Positions 24,051 to 34,510 are shown, counted from the first letter of the stretch. The stretch is DNA of 64,000 nucleotides from Hippasteria phrygiana (GCA_037893225.1 JAZGUH010000564.1:2232001-2296000), one strand, 5' to 3'. The notes: generated from the sequence alone by a model not told the origin. Made by a program: numbers and translations.

Positions 24051-25020
24051 CATCACAAATTTACAGTACATGTGGTTTCCCAAACTCCCACTGTCCCAGG
24101 TAGGGTGGCTTACCCCCTTGGTGCACAAGGCTGCTGCCGGTTGGGTGTTGCGTGTTGCCGAGTCCCGGGGTCAAGGACTTCTCTTTCCTCACCGCCCGGA
24201 CCCCCAGCAGTGGCCTCTGCTGTTGGGGCCCCGCTTGCTCCTGGTCTCCGCAATGGTTGGTTCCACCTGTGATAGGCGGTGTCCCTTCACTCCACCTCCC
24301 AGCCACCTCCCAGATAGAAGGCCTGCTGGGTTCTTTTTTCCTCACTTCCAGGTCACGGGGCTCCCTCATAATAAAATTGGGGTCGACCCCCACTTGGGGT
24401 GCTCAGTCCTATAGTGCCGTCGAAAGTTATCTCTTCGAGCCCTTGTGTACTCGCACCGCCGGTAGTGCCAAGCAAGGCCATCTGGCTGGTAAGCCTCTTG
24501 CAGATGGCGGCTCAGGTTTCTCCAACACCTGAGCCCCCCCAGCCGGTCTCTTTATTCCCTCCATCCTGTTAACAAGGTAAACGAGGACTTGTAACCAAGA
24601 TTGGCTACGAACCCGCAGTGCCTCCTTTGATAGGGTTAATCTCGGTAACGTACGGGTTTCTTCCACATCCTGGGAGGATTGTGGCGGCCGTGGCCAGCCG
24701 TTTTGGTATCAGTTCCTTTCTCCTTGGCTGCTGCATTATCTACCTCCCGCAAGGTGTCCTCATACAGGATCATGTTCTTGGGCTGAGTTTGGCCAGCAGC
24801 AGTCGCCCTGCTGGGTCACCTAACCCACATGAATGCGACACTCCTCCATGGAACCCATGTAACCTTCGTTGTCCTCCAGAATTACATTTCCCAAGGTTAT
24901 ATCTCCATCTGGTAGAACCTCCACCACCTCAGTTACAGATTAACCATCCCTCACCAACTCAATATGTGGTTCCTGAAGAGGTACCAGATTTGGTTCATTG
25001 ACTGATGGGGTCTGATACTC
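24050..25020 (-). other. GC-rich tail downstream of a Gypsy integrase
   Basis: This segment is markedly more GC-rich than its surroundings and follows the end of the integrase on the minus strand. Long frames exist on both strands, including a minus-strand stretch rich in Pro, Gly and Glu (24,393-24,061). No domain is recognised and no second LTR was found. It probably represents the 3' portion of the same retroelement, possibly including an LTR. Confidence 0.35.
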
Positions 25021-25027
25021 CCACCCT

Positions 25028-25800
25028 TCAATGGGGTCCCCCTAATAGCATTTTTAACCAGTCATAATAAACAACCTTCGCCTTGCTGTAAGGTTGGCGT
25101 TGGATCCGGAAGGTCACATCTGACAGCTGCCCCACTATTAAATAGGGGCCCTCCCATACAGTGGCATTGGAACTCCCCTTTTTCTTTGCAGGGTTGAACA
25201 GCCAGACAAACTGTCTGATTTTCAACTTCTTGCCCGCTATCCCCTTGTCGTAGTTGCATTTCTGCCTAGCACTCCTTTTCAGGTGCACTTGTGCCCTGAC
25301 ATGCGCATCCTGGATGCTGCCTAAGCTCCGAGGCATAATCCTCGGAGACTTCCCCTTCCTCTACAGGTGTCTCCATGGTCAGGTCCAGCGGAACTGAAAC
25401 TTTCCTTCCTGACATTAACATGTTAGGTGTCTCTCCGGTAGACTCTTGGGGTACACCTATATGCAAACATTGCATACGGATTATCCCAATCTATTTGCTT
25501 CTCATTAGGATCTATCATCACCGCGATCATGGTGAGGAGTGTCCGGTTGAATCGCTCTATAAACCCGTCGGACTTGGGGTGATAGGGTGTCGAGCATGTT
25601 TTATTTATTCCGAGAATTTTGCACACTTTAGAAAACACATGGGACTCAAACTTTTAGCCCTGATCTGAATGCAACTCTGTTGGGACCCCAAAAATTCTCC
25701 TCAACCATCTTACTAGCCACTGTTTCTGCTGTGGCATCGGGTAGCGGATTAGCCCCTACCCACTTAGTAAAATATCTGCGGAAACCAAATCCCAACACTT
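25028..25800 (-). pseudogene. Gypsy-type LTR retrotransposon integrase, relic A
   Basis: Reading the minus strand from about 25,780: YFTKWVGANPLPDATAETVA, then a block with LHSDQG followed by a stop, CSTPYHPKSDGFIERFNRTL (catalytic Glu in IERFN), RKVSVPLDL, and a C-terminal GPY/F-type module with VWEGPYLIVGQLSDVTFRIQ. The order matches the core and C-terminal parts of Ty3/Gypsy integrases. There are stop codons and at least two frameshifts (after LHSDQG and near 25,470). The residue aligned with the first catalytic Asp reads Arg just before YFTKW. Integrase would insert the retroelement cDNA; this copy cannot. Confidence 0.88.
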
Positions 25801-25940
25801 TGAGCACTGTTCTTCAAGCTCTGTAAAAGATATAAACCTTGCCTTCTCCGTTATGTGAAATATGTCCCATAACCTAAAAAAAAGTTCCCTTTAAGCAGTT
25901 TGCTCTTCAAAGCCATCTAGAACGGTAAGCACTTAAAAAG

Positions 25941-26053
25941 ACCAACCAAAATGACATCGTCACGCCTTGTGCCTATTCAATAAAGCCTTGTGCCTATTCA
26001 GTAAGGCCCAGTGCGCTTTCAGTAATACATGACGATGTCGTTTTGGTGGTTCT
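25941..26053. repeat. Small inverted repeat element
   Basis: ACCAACCAAAATGACATCGT(CA) at 25,941-25,962 is nearly inverted at 26,030-26,053 (TGACGATGTCGTTTTGGTGGTT). The interior has a partial tandem of GCCTTGTGCCTATTCA. The word CCATCTAGAAC flanks it directly at about 25,913 and 26,068. Confidence 0.55.
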
Positions 26054-26390
26054 GAAACAGTGCCTTCCATCTAGAACATCAATCAGTTTGTCTGATTGAT
26101 TTAGAATTATTTTGCAGTGGTTGCAAACAAAACACTGTGAAGGATATGCCTGTTTTGTCACCCCAAGCACAATTTCCAGCACATCACCGAGTTTCTTTTC
26201 CAGAGGACCTATTTGTGACCTTAGCTCCTTGATGACTATTGCCACTTAGACCTCACTCCTATTCAGTTCATTCTGTAGTTCTTTTACTATTTCTTTGTGT
26301 CTATTTACAATAACATTTTGTTTCGTTATAACATCTTGAACACTTTCTACCATGTACTTCACCCTTGCAAATTGGGCATTCATATGGCTC
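25994..26390 (-). other. Unrecognised minus-strand frame with coiled-coil character
   Basis: After one in-frame stop the minus strand reads IKELRSQIGPLEKKLGDVLE followed by a CFVCNHCKII pair of cysteines. Upstream, helical VQDVITKQNVIVNRHKEIV-like sequence is visible in the same frame. It lies between the two Gypsy integrase relics. No family is recognised and it may be part of a captured gene or chance. Confidence 0.25.
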
Positions 26391-26401
26391 GTTAGTCAGA
26401 T

Positions 26402-26660
26402 CTACAATGTACCGAGCATCTGTAGGAGAGTTCTATTGAACCTTTCGACTTGGACATTGCCCTGGGGGTGATAGGGTGAGGTTCTGCTTTTGACAATGCC
26501 AGTGACTTTGCAAAGCTGCTGAATTAATTCGATTTTGAAACTTCTTCCCTGGTCCGAATGCAGCCTGCCTGGAAATCCACAGTGGACAATGACATTTTCA
26601 AACAAGACTCCAACAAGTTTTTTTTTGCGGTCTGGTATGGCTTGCTGAGATGATCAGTGA
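26402..26660 (-). pseudogene. Gypsy-type integrase fragment, relic B
   Basis: The minus strand reads PVITDHLSKPYQT in one frame (first catalytic Asp in TDH). After a frameshift it reads FENVIVHCGFPGRLHSDQGR (second Asp) and SPYHPQGNVQVERFNRTLLQ (catalytic Glu), ending in MLGTL. All three catalytic residues are present across the shift. It differs clearly from relic A (VQVERFNRTLLQML versus GFIERFNRTLLTMI), so it is a second Gypsy lineage lying in the same orientation. The rest of the element is not visible. Confidence 0.85.
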
Positions 26661-26669
26661 TGACAGGAA

Positions 26670-27345
26670 TACTAGCCTGTGAGTCCCCTGCAGTCTTCAG
26701 AGCTTGGCAATGATTGGATCTTATAACTGGTCGTCAGGCTCATCAACAGGCACTCTTCCGAACGGTTTAAACCACCCCCCCCCCTTCTCTATGGGATCCG
26801 TCTGATCGTCTGGCGTATCGCAAGGTACATTAGGTTTATAGTTTCACTAACAATTATTGTGGGGCCTTCTTTCCACACACAGTATAATGGCTAACCATTT
26901 TTTAGCCAAAAGTATACAAAATGGCCTTATCATGGCCTTAAAATAGCTTGATCATGTGACGTAAAATGGTTCCATGGTTTTCTTCCTGACAAAGGAAGAA
27001 AAGCTTTTATTAACTGGTAAAAAAATTAAATAAAAACAAATATGTTTATGTTTATATCAAAAACAATTGAATAGGCATTCACATTCTCATACACGTACCA
27101 TTAAATGTGAGTTTTCGATTACTATTCTCTAGATATTTATGAAGTATTTTTGCACAATCCAAGTCAAAACCTTAAAAGGCAAAATGAATCCTATTTTTTA
27201 CACTTCATAAAGACAAACTTTTTGTGTTCAATGCAACACTCCATGGAAACATTTTGTTTGATGGTAAATAAAAACAAAAATATGCTGACAGGGGGCCAAA
27301 CTATTGTACATGTACATTAACTGTTTGCTAATCCAACATTTGTAG
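26670..27345. other. Stretch without a recognisable gene
   Basis: AT-rich DNA between the integrase relic and the hAT element; nothing recognised. Confidence 0.5.
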
Positions 27346-27584
27346 TAGATGGTTAAGGCTAAAACGATACGCCTATGTCACGATACGATACGTATCACGA
27401 TACATGCAAACGATACGATATATATCGCGATATATCTTGGTTTAAAAAAAAATCAATAAAATCATAACAGATGAACTAATAATCAGGGCCCAAGTCCTCT
27501 TTTACTCTATCTATAGTATACACGTTTCTGATAATACAGTAAGGTACTTGTTACAGTGTAAAGAGACATAAGTCAGTAAAGTCA

Positions 27585-28923
27585 CTACAGGTTTTTCTTC
27601 AAAAATATCAGTTTGTCGACATTTTTGCCACTCAGTGCGGACCGCTGTGCGGTAACAATGTCCCCTGCAGTTGAAAATACTCTCTCGGATGGTACACTTG
27701 TTGCCGGAATAGACAAGTATACCTTGGCAAGTTTTGCCAAAAGAGGATAGGTGCCTTCGTGGCTTCTCCACCACTGGAGAGGTAAATCTGTGAGAGGTAA
27801 GGTTGCTTCCCTTTTATACAGCAACAATTCCTCCTCTACCCTCTGCCTGATTTGAGCGATTTTGTTTTTTGTTCAATTCCTCCATAAACTTCAAGTAGAT
27901 CCTGCAGGGCAGTTTTTTTGGCAGGAGGCTCTTCAGTATCACTGGATGCCTTGGATGGATTGAGTGGTAAGTCTTTAGTGCAGAGTTCTTGGCAGTCTCA
28001 ACTGACCACTGGCACAACTGGCAGTGGCGCTGGTGGTTGTAGTGCTGCTAGGACAGTTGGGTTTACCAACACTAACACTGGACTTGGCAGGTGTAAGTTT
28101 TGAGCCAAGTGGGTGGTGTCTCTGTATATGTGTTGACATGTTGGTAGTTTGGCCTGCAGGATACATGACAAAGAATGTATTTTCTTTGATTTAGTTTCAA
28201 GGGGAATATTACAAAAATAATTTTGTATTTTACAAAACACCTGCATACTAGTGCATACCAAGTTTACTTTAAAACCTGCTCTTTTATACCTTGCCAAAAA
28301 ATATGAATCTGGCCTAGGCCTATTTTTTTGATTACATGTAGTTTTCCTAAAATAATTAACACATTTCCACCTAAAATCATGAGTTTTATTTTATAGTGGT
28401 TGACATTAAATAACTGTAATAACTATAAGGAAAAAAATAATGCTGGTATTAAAGTAAAATGTCCACAAAGTGTTACTGGTATTTTGTTAATTTCAGCAAA
28501 CTTGGAAAAATATAAACTTTTAATTTTATCAATTTTATAAATTCATACAATTACAACTGATAATGAATTAAATTTCGATTTAGCCACCTTAGATTTTTCC
28601 TTTTTTAATGTTGAATTTCATACTAAATGAAATTTATTTGCATTACAAATTATATTTATTATAAGTATTTATTTACCAGTGTACTTCATAACAGAACAGT
28701 GCCTGCATACTGTTTTTGTTTTGTCCACTTTCTTTTCTCCATCGGTTGATATCAGAAAACCAAAATGTTTCCATACAGCAGATCTGTAGCTTGCTGGAGG
28801 TGGGGAAATCTCAATCCCAGCAACTTCCGTAGTATCACTGGTACTATGCATGGCGGCGGTGGCTGAAAAATGAACTTTAAAATTTGCTTTGTCCCGACCA
28901 AAAGACGCATGTATATCATGCAT
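27585..28923 (-). pseudogene. hAT (ZBED-type) transposase: BED finger exon, intron, dimerisation domain; catalytic core missing
   Basis: Exon 1 (about 28,923-28,677) ends in a BED zinc finger start, SYRSAVWKHFGF with KTVCRHCSVMKYTG. A 523-bp intron (28,676 GTAAAT to CCTGCAG 28,154) splits the finger. Exon 2 continues GQTTNMSTHIQRHHP, completing the C2H2-type pattern in phase. After a Ser/Thr linker and frameshifts, the hAT C-terminal dimerisation region follows (KREATLPLTDLPLQWW, SIPATSVPSERVFSTAGDIV, ending KLIFLKKNL and a stop at 27,585). Full transposases of this type have several hundred residues of RNase H-like core between these parts; here only about a hundred remain. The product could bind ends but not cut. 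Confidence 0.9.
28154..28676 (-). other. Intron inside the BED finger of the hAT transposase
   Basis: Donor TG|GTAAAT and acceptor TGCAG|GC join ACT-G to GC-CAA, restoring KYTGQTTNMSTH without a gap. The intron is 523 bp and AT-rich. Confidence 0.8.
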
Positions 28924-29512
28924 ACATGGAACTATTGCAAAAACAGTGTAGTCCCACAGAGACTACAGCATAAAAAACGCTGCAAGGTAAGAAAGGTACC
29001 AGTTCATTACCGCTGGCACTGTGTAGGGCGCCCTCAAGTGACGCTTGATGAAAAGTACATGTTCACGAACGTGTCGCCTGAAGTATAGGCCGCGTGCGCC
29101 CGGGAAAGGTGAGACTAAAAACTCTTCGCATTTTTAATTTTACACTTCGCGCTTCTCGTGCATCGCGGTAGTTTGCTATTTTGTTTCGGCGCGCTGCTGC
29201 TGTTATTTACTATATTATAATATAATATTATTATTAGTACCGATATCAAAAATTCGTATCGATATATCGTATCGTGAACGAATGTATCGCGATGCACCGA
29301 TATATCGATGTATCGTTTCAGCCTTATAGATGGTAGGCCAATATTTATAAAGTTTTAAAATATAACTAAAAAAAAAAACAAAATAGTAATAATTTTTTAA
29401 AAGCACCATTTTAAGTAAACATGTATAATTAAGAAACAAAAGGCTAGTTAAGAAACAAAAAGCTAGTTAAGAAAAAACAATATTTTACTATTAACTAACA
29501 GGCAGTCCTAAT

Positions 29513-30235
29513 TTACTTTTCTGTTCTACAATCTACTGTGTTTGACTGCCGTGTTCCATCTCTCGCCTTGAAAATGATCTTGTGGATTTGAAACTTCGCT
29601 CTCGATTTCAGAGTGGATGGGAACTTTTTGCATGAAGATGTCATCGATCGAAAGAATATATGGTCTTTATCCTCCTCCGCTGCCCGAGAATTTTGTCCCT
29701 CTTTTAGGTAGTTTAGTGTCCCTTCTTCAAGTTGGGAAGAAGAGTCCCTTTTTCTTTTTCTCACAGGTACCGGGGTTGTGGTTGGGGTTCGTACAGGGGT
29801 CGAGGTTCTAGCACTAGTGCTAGCACTAGTACCAGCACTACTGGTGTCGCTCTGCGCCACTTCAGCAGGCTCCCCCTCACTGCCATCAAACTCCCTTGCC
29901 CATCGCTATCTTCATCCACATCGGAGTCCATATTGACTGCGATGTTGGTCTGTGTGCTGTTAATTAATTGACAAAGCAAAAACAAATAGAACAATTTAGT
30001 ACTGTATATCTTTTGAATTTACAACACATTGCGATGTGAAATGGCCATACCGGGCTACAATTAAATGCATACCTTCTGAGCTTAATATATGGCAGCAGGA
30101 ATCCCAGCACATGCTTGTATTTGTACGGTTTCACCTTCTTTGCTGCCTGGCCGCTCTTCTTCTTTTGTTTGTTTCTCGACTTCACATATGCATCTAGGAC
30201 ATCTTTCAATTTTTTGGCAGCTTGTGTCCCTGATA
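29513..30235 (-). CDS. MADF/BESS-type DNA-binding gene, 3' exons
   Basis: One exon (about 30,230-30,050) encodes TQAAKKLKDVLDAYVKSRNK followed by KKSGQAAKKVKPYKYKHVL and GFLLPYI, which fits the second half of a MADF domain, and ends at a GTATGC donor. The last exon (about 29,969-29,515) begins TNIAVNMDSDVDEDSDG after an AACAG acceptor. It passes through a Ser/Thr/Pro-rich linker and VRKRKRDSSS, and ends with a BESS-like motif (DHIFFRSMTSSCKKFPSTLK). A one-base shift is needed near 29,860, so it may be a relic or a variant splice. The first half of MADF was not found. Such proteins bind DNA and are related to the accessory proteins of PIF/Harbinger transposons. Confidence 0.6.
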
Positions 30236-30249
30236 CATGTCAATAAAGA

Positions 30250-30820
30250 GAAATGATTGAAGTTATCTAGAAGGTAGGAATAGCATAAGGCCTTTCTGAG
30301 CTGCTGGAAAGTACAAACTGAGTTATTTATACCTGTAGAAAAGGAGAAAATTATGTGGTTAGTACAAAGTACAGATGGTGCTGCTCATGTCTGTAGAAGG
30401 GATAAAATGATGTGGTTATAACAACATAGAAACACTTGAACAAGAAGACAAAACAAGATATACAAGTCAGAAAGGAGGATCACCACGAAGGGATACTGCA
30501 ACAGAAATGTATAAACATGAAAATGAATTAAACTGTTGCAAACTGCTGTCCTGAAATATACAAATCCAAAATATTTGCTGGCAATTCTTAAAAACCGTTT
30601 GAGTTGGTCTTTAAGAATGTCATGTAGTAGGGCTTTCCACTTGAGGTGAAAAAACTTGAGTGGTAAGATCCGGTCGGTCATGAGTACATGTACCTTGATT
30701 GGAAAGAAGTTAAGTAGTTATTTCAGGCCAGGATGAGTTGCATGTGAAAGTGAGGAAAATGTCAGGCTTGCCATATCTCCCAACAATAGAGCGTGCAAGT
30801 TGACCTCGAGAACGTCGGGA
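30250..30820. other. Stretch without a recognisable gene
   Basis: A minus-strand frame at 30,681-30,385 includes LKWKALLHDILKDQLKRFL but no domain is certain. No splice sites support it. Confidence 0.4.
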
Positions 30821-30836
30821 TCTTAACAAGTCCAAA

Positions 30837-31205
30837 TTACTTTGTTACTGGGAGTATCCCTGTAGATATGTGCACACGCGTGCAGGAGCTGCTTTGGTGT
30901 TCTTCTCTCGGCATCGAAGTCGTCCCAGTGCTGGAACAGATGGCCTTGCAATCTCCTGTAGGTGCGTCGTTGCACAGCCTCTTCTCATTCACAAAGCGAA
31001 CCTGCACAGTGACCAACTTGGATTGCTGGGCGAGTAGACTGATGAGTTTGTACATAGGTAGCGACCCCTTCTGTGCAGCAGCATTGAGGGCCCGATGCCA
31101 GCCCTCGACATCGTTGTTCGACCTGATGGACTGGCGGTATGTTATCCACACCTGAGGTGGCCACATTGTGGACGTAATCCACGTGTTCTCCGCGTAGTTC
31201 AACAG
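30837..31205 (-). pseudogene. MULE transposase C-terminal exon
   Basis: After a CCCCGCAG acceptor the frame reads LLNYAENTWITSTMWPPQVW, then IRSNNDVEGWHRALN and LYKLI-like sequence, the conserved region after the catalytic core in invertebrate MULEs. Near 30,975 the expected continuation (QRRTYRRLQGHLFQHWDDF) lies in another frame, so a one-base indel has broken it. Confidence 0.82.
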
Positions 31206-31451
31206 CTGCGGGGAGAGAGAAAGGGAGGGCGGAAAAAGAAATAATACATCCTTTTATCTCCGAGTGGCATAACATTTTGCAAAACACATCCGGATCCCGC
31301 ACAAAATAAAAAGGAAGTTACGACACAGGACTTTGTAGAGCAAACGTGATTCATGATAACGCTTTAAATTATTTCTGGATTATACTTGTGTAAGTCCTCA
31401 CTGACAACCCCCACTAGCACTATGGTACAGTTCGAAAGCAGTTGACCAACC

Positions 31452-31662
31452 TGTGTCAGCCTGCCCGATCTGGTCCCCTTGCGCTGCAGATGACCGAAAA
31501 GAGTAGGGATGACTTCCCATGGTAGACAAGGGAGAGCCAGCAGCTTGGTGATTAGTTTGAAGACTTCTCCCCTCTTCCGGTAGGCTTTCTGCAGGCCAAA
31601 CTCGTGTGCTTTCCTCCAGACAGCTTGCTTCCAGTGGAAGATGCAGCCATGGCATTGGACCT
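31452..31662 (-). pseudogene. MULE transposase exon with GCIFHWKQAVW motif
   Basis: One minus-strand frame reads CHGCIFHWKQAVWRKAHEFG and on through KLLALPCLPWEVIPTLF, the C-H-W region that follows the second catalytic Asp in MULE transposases. An AACAG acceptor lies at 31,663-31,667. The segment with the second Asp should precede it but is not visible; the intron before it holds ACTCTTTT-type repeats. Confidence 0.78.
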
Positions 31663-31811
31663 CTGTTATTTTTTTTTTTTAGAGTTGTCCCTGATATGGT
31701 TTTTTAAAAGAGTGGAAATTTCACTCTTTTCAAGTGGTTTTTCACTCTTTTGGAGTGGTTTTTATAAGAGAGTAGATAGAGCTTCAGATCCTAGTTGTAT
31801 AACTACCGTAC

Positions 31812-32095
31812 CCCAGCAACTTCAAGCAGGCAATTCTTGACTGCACGGAACACCGGCTTGTAGTCCCATTTCCGTCTAGAGGACATCAGGACGAAGCAGA
31901 GGGGGACTTGTTTCGTCTCGTGGTCCTGCTTCACGAAAGCATGGATCGTGAAAAGCTGGGCGAAGGGCTTGCTGACAACTTTAAACGTACCACCCACGTA
32001 CCAGCGTTTGCTATTGGCCAGTGTCCTCAGTTGTTGCGTTGTTGCAAAAACAAGATGTCTTTACCTCCCCCGCCTGATGTATTTTCGAAAGAAAC
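31812..32095 (-). pseudogene. MULE domain exon with catalytic Asp replaced by Gly
   Basis: Following a TGCAG acceptor the frame reads FLRKYIRRGR, a stop, then RHLVFATTQQLRTLANSKRW and YVGGTFKVVSKPFAQLFTIH. Family members have D-G-T-F at this point, where the Asp is the first catalytic residue; here the codon is GGT (Gly). The exon ends in LLEVAG before a GTACGG donor. Both changes indicate an inactive transposase. Confidence 0.82.
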
Positions 32096-32246
32096 CTGCA
32101 GATGAATAAAAAGCAACTAAATTTCACAGGGCTGTTGCCACAAAAGTGAAGATCAGATAATGTTGACCATTCGCCGCACAATCAAACTAGAAACAAAAGT
32201 GCCCAACGGAAATATTCACCATACCCTCATCAATTAAATCTTCCTA

Positions 32247-32567
32247 AAGGTTGAATTCGAGGTCGCTGGGGTCCTGTGGTCTTAGCTTCTGCCTAGCCCA
32301 ATTTGCCTGTCGGGAGAGGTTGACTGGTTTTGGCAAACCTGGAAGGGGAGCCTCCGACACCGTATCGACGATCGCCTCATGCACTATTGCAGTGGCCGAC
32401 CTAAACATGCTGGCAACTGCCCGGTCTTTACGTTGGTGATCAGTCGAGCTACAACGTTGTTTCCCGGCTTCCCCGGATGATTGTGGCTAACAGATCCTGC
32501 CTGGAAGTGGTCTCCTCTCTGAATAACCGCTGCTCCGCAGTGAACAGACTTGTTACGGACTGCACAT
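32247..32567 (-). pseudogene. FLYWCH finger second half and linker exon
   Basis: The frame reads CAVRNKSVHCGAAVIQRGDH, then VSHNHPG. With YWR at the end of the previous exon this gives the W-x-C...C...H-x-H pattern of FLYWCH fingers. Joining TGG-AG to A-TGT restores WRC exactly, but the bases where the acceptor AG should be are GG (32,569-32,568). Further on, a frameshift is needed to reach LPKPVNLSRQANWARQKLRP. Confidence 0.75.
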
Positions 32568-32822
32568 CCGTTAAAAACAAATTGGAATTAGACGTAGTGT
32601 TACAAGGCAACAACTTTTTAGACCACATGGGTTGTGGATGACAAGCAAGGTGAAACAGTAATTATGCAGCAGTAGAATTTCATACATTTCATTGAAAAGT
32701 AGAGTGTTGCAGTGGATGACCGGGTGTGCCAAATAGAAACATTGAACAATGTTGCATATCTTTCTAAACTATTTCTTTCCAATTTATAAAACCCTGAAAA
32801 CTTCGGCTGGAACACCACATAC

Positions 32823-33008
32823 CTCCAGTACGTCTTTTCACCTCGAACCCTTTTCATCTTGTAGGCATAACCCCCGGAGTCCGTTAGTTGACTCTGTCGC
32901 CGTTGTGACGACGACGGTACAAGGTCATAAGTGACCTCGTCGTCCACAGGAAAATCCCCTTCAACAGCCTCGTCATCCATGCTGTCTTCCTCCACAGGTT
33001 CATACACT
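32823..33008 (-). pseudogene. FLYWCH finger first half exon
   Basis: After a T-rich acceptor ending AG, the frame reads VYEPVEEDSMDDEAVEGDFP, then YDLVPSSSQRRQSQLTDSGG and KTYWR up to a GTATGT donor. The pattern of SSQRGxxQLxDSxGYxY is the start of the FLYWCH finger in MULE-type transposases. Upstream acidic residues link to the previous exon in correct phase. Confidence 0.78.
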
Positions 33009-33065
33009 CTAAAAAAAAAAAAATTGCTCAATACATGTATTGGGTAAAATTACTACCTTTTTCGA

Positions 33066-33237
33066 GAGTAAAAAGGGAACATGGCTGTCCACTTGTGTAA
33101 AATTATTGCACAACATGAAAACTGAAAAAACACGCACACTCTTGTGTAATGTTTACCCTGCACCTGTGTTAAAAATTAGCACGACGATGTTGGGTAAATT
33201 AGTTTACCCATGTAACGACCATGTTCCCTTTTTACTC
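33066..33237. mobile_element. MITE with 19-bp perfect inverted ends
   Basis: GAGTAAAAAGGGAACATGG at 33,066-33,084 is exactly inverted at 33,219-33,237. The interior and both flanks contain many TTTACCCA or TGGGTAAA words up to about 33,345, so a larger, older repeat may surround it. It sits in the long MULE intron. Confidence 0.6.
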
Positions 33238-33675
33238 CATACATGGGTAAACTTTACCCAACACTAATTTTACCCATGTGTTGTGTTATTTTTTACCCAG
33301 AAATTGGGGTCTATTTTTTCTTACCCAGCAGCGTTGTTATAAATTTACCCACGTTTTAATCAATAGTTGTGCACAAATAAAAACACAAAAAATGGGTTTC
33401 AGGGCCGTGGGGGAGGGGGGGGTGGGGCTGTAATCATAAAACATGACAAGAAGTTAGGTTAAACTTTTTTAAAATAAAACTTTAAACTTTAATCATCTTT
33501 ACTGTAAACATTAACAATATAACAACACCGAGATATTACTTTTAAGCTAAAAGATCCAACATGCATAACTACAATTGATGTTGACCTCTCGAGTTGACCT
33601 TGTCTGAGGGGTTTCGTCTTATTAACTTGCTAAAATTCTTTTAATATAATCTCCAAATACATGATGGCCAACATG

Positions 33676-34030
33676 GAGATCAGTGATTAGTAATCACTGA
33701 AATCCATTTAGAGAAGAGCATTGTAGCTCCTTTTGATTTTTAAAAGGAGTGTAATTCAACACCACCCCAAGTATTTTTGTCAGCTTGAAGATCAACATAT
33801 GTGCTTCTTGCACTTGATTGCTAAAATGGAGATGATTATATATTATGTTTTAGTTCTTTTGCTTTTAAACAGGGATGTAATTCAACACCACCCCTTGTAT
33901 TTTAGTCAGCTTAAAGATCCAACAAAATATGTGCTTGCACTTGATGGTTAAACTGGAGATCAATGATTAGAGAAGAGCATGTTTAGCTCCTTTTGTTTTT
34001 TCAAAGGGGTGTAATTCAACAACAATCCCT
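33676..34030 (+). repeat. Tandem repeat, unit about 135 bp
   Basis: Blocks AGAGAAGAGCAT(N)TAGCTCCTTTTG, GTGTAATTCAACACCACCCC and TGTGCTTGCACTTGATGG recur about three times (spacer blocks at 33,735-33,775, 33,870-33,900 and 34,008-34,030). No gene content. Confidence 0.7.
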
Positions 34031-34204
34031 CATTATTTTTGTATGCATTTGAAAAGAGATATGGAGGGATATTTAATAATTTTCCACTTAGGAATCATTC
34101 AAGCAAACAACGTCAGGCTAAGAATTTCTCTAACTTTAAAACAAATGAAATTCACCATTTGGAAGTTTGGATGGAGGACTTCAAGTCTTCTCTTGAGTGT
34201 CTTT

Positions 34205-34510
34205 TCAACTCTGAGAAAAGTGGTAATTGGCCCTAAATGCCCTCACAGCTCCTGCTTCTTTTGGGACTTTTACATCATAGACAAGGTTGTCCATGAAGTT
34301 CCACACAACCGTAACCTGAGGGGAATATTTCAAGTCCAGGACCTGATGTGCCTTGTAGCATAAGTCTACTGCGCCCAGGAGTGTGTCACACATCCAAAGC
34401 CTGTCGCTGGATGATAACGAAGCATTGTCCAGGTTTCGTAAAGTCGCCTCCCAGTGCTAGGATGAATGGCTGGCTTTGTGTCCTCCCATCAATGGCCTTC
34501 AAATAGTTTG
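34205..34510 (-). pseudogene. Fragment of an uncharacterised conserved protein family
   Basis: The minus strand reads VANYLKAIDGRTQSQPFILA and KPGQCFVIIQRQALD in one frame. After a one-base shift near 34,396 it reads CDTLLGAVDLCYKAHQVLDL, YSPQVTVVWNFMDNLVYDV and a basic end. The order resembles an uncharacterised domain often seen near transposon-derived genes in aquatic animals, where a Phe-rich strand is followed by an AVDxCxKAxxVL helix. I recall the pattern but no name. No splice partners were seen. Confidence 0.4.

Larger units (their letters stand above)
27354..29326 (-). mobile_element. hAT DNA transposon with intact ends and 8-bp TSD, internally deleted
   Basis: The 8-bp target duplication TAGATGGT lies at 27,346-27,353 and 29,327-29,334. 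The inverted ends are TAAGGCT(A/G)AAACGATAC, 17 bases with one mismatch. Next to each end are subterminal CGATACGATA and ATATATCG words (27,362-27,435; 29,240-29,312), typical of transposase binding regions. Eight-base duplications and this end structure are hallmarks of the hAT superfamily. The 1,973-bp element encodes only the two ends of a transposase. Confidence 0.93.

Noticed and set aside
24061..24666. Overlapping GC-rich frames on both strands as genes
   Set aside because: Both strands are open because of base composition; no domain or splice signal. More likely the tail of the Gypsy element.
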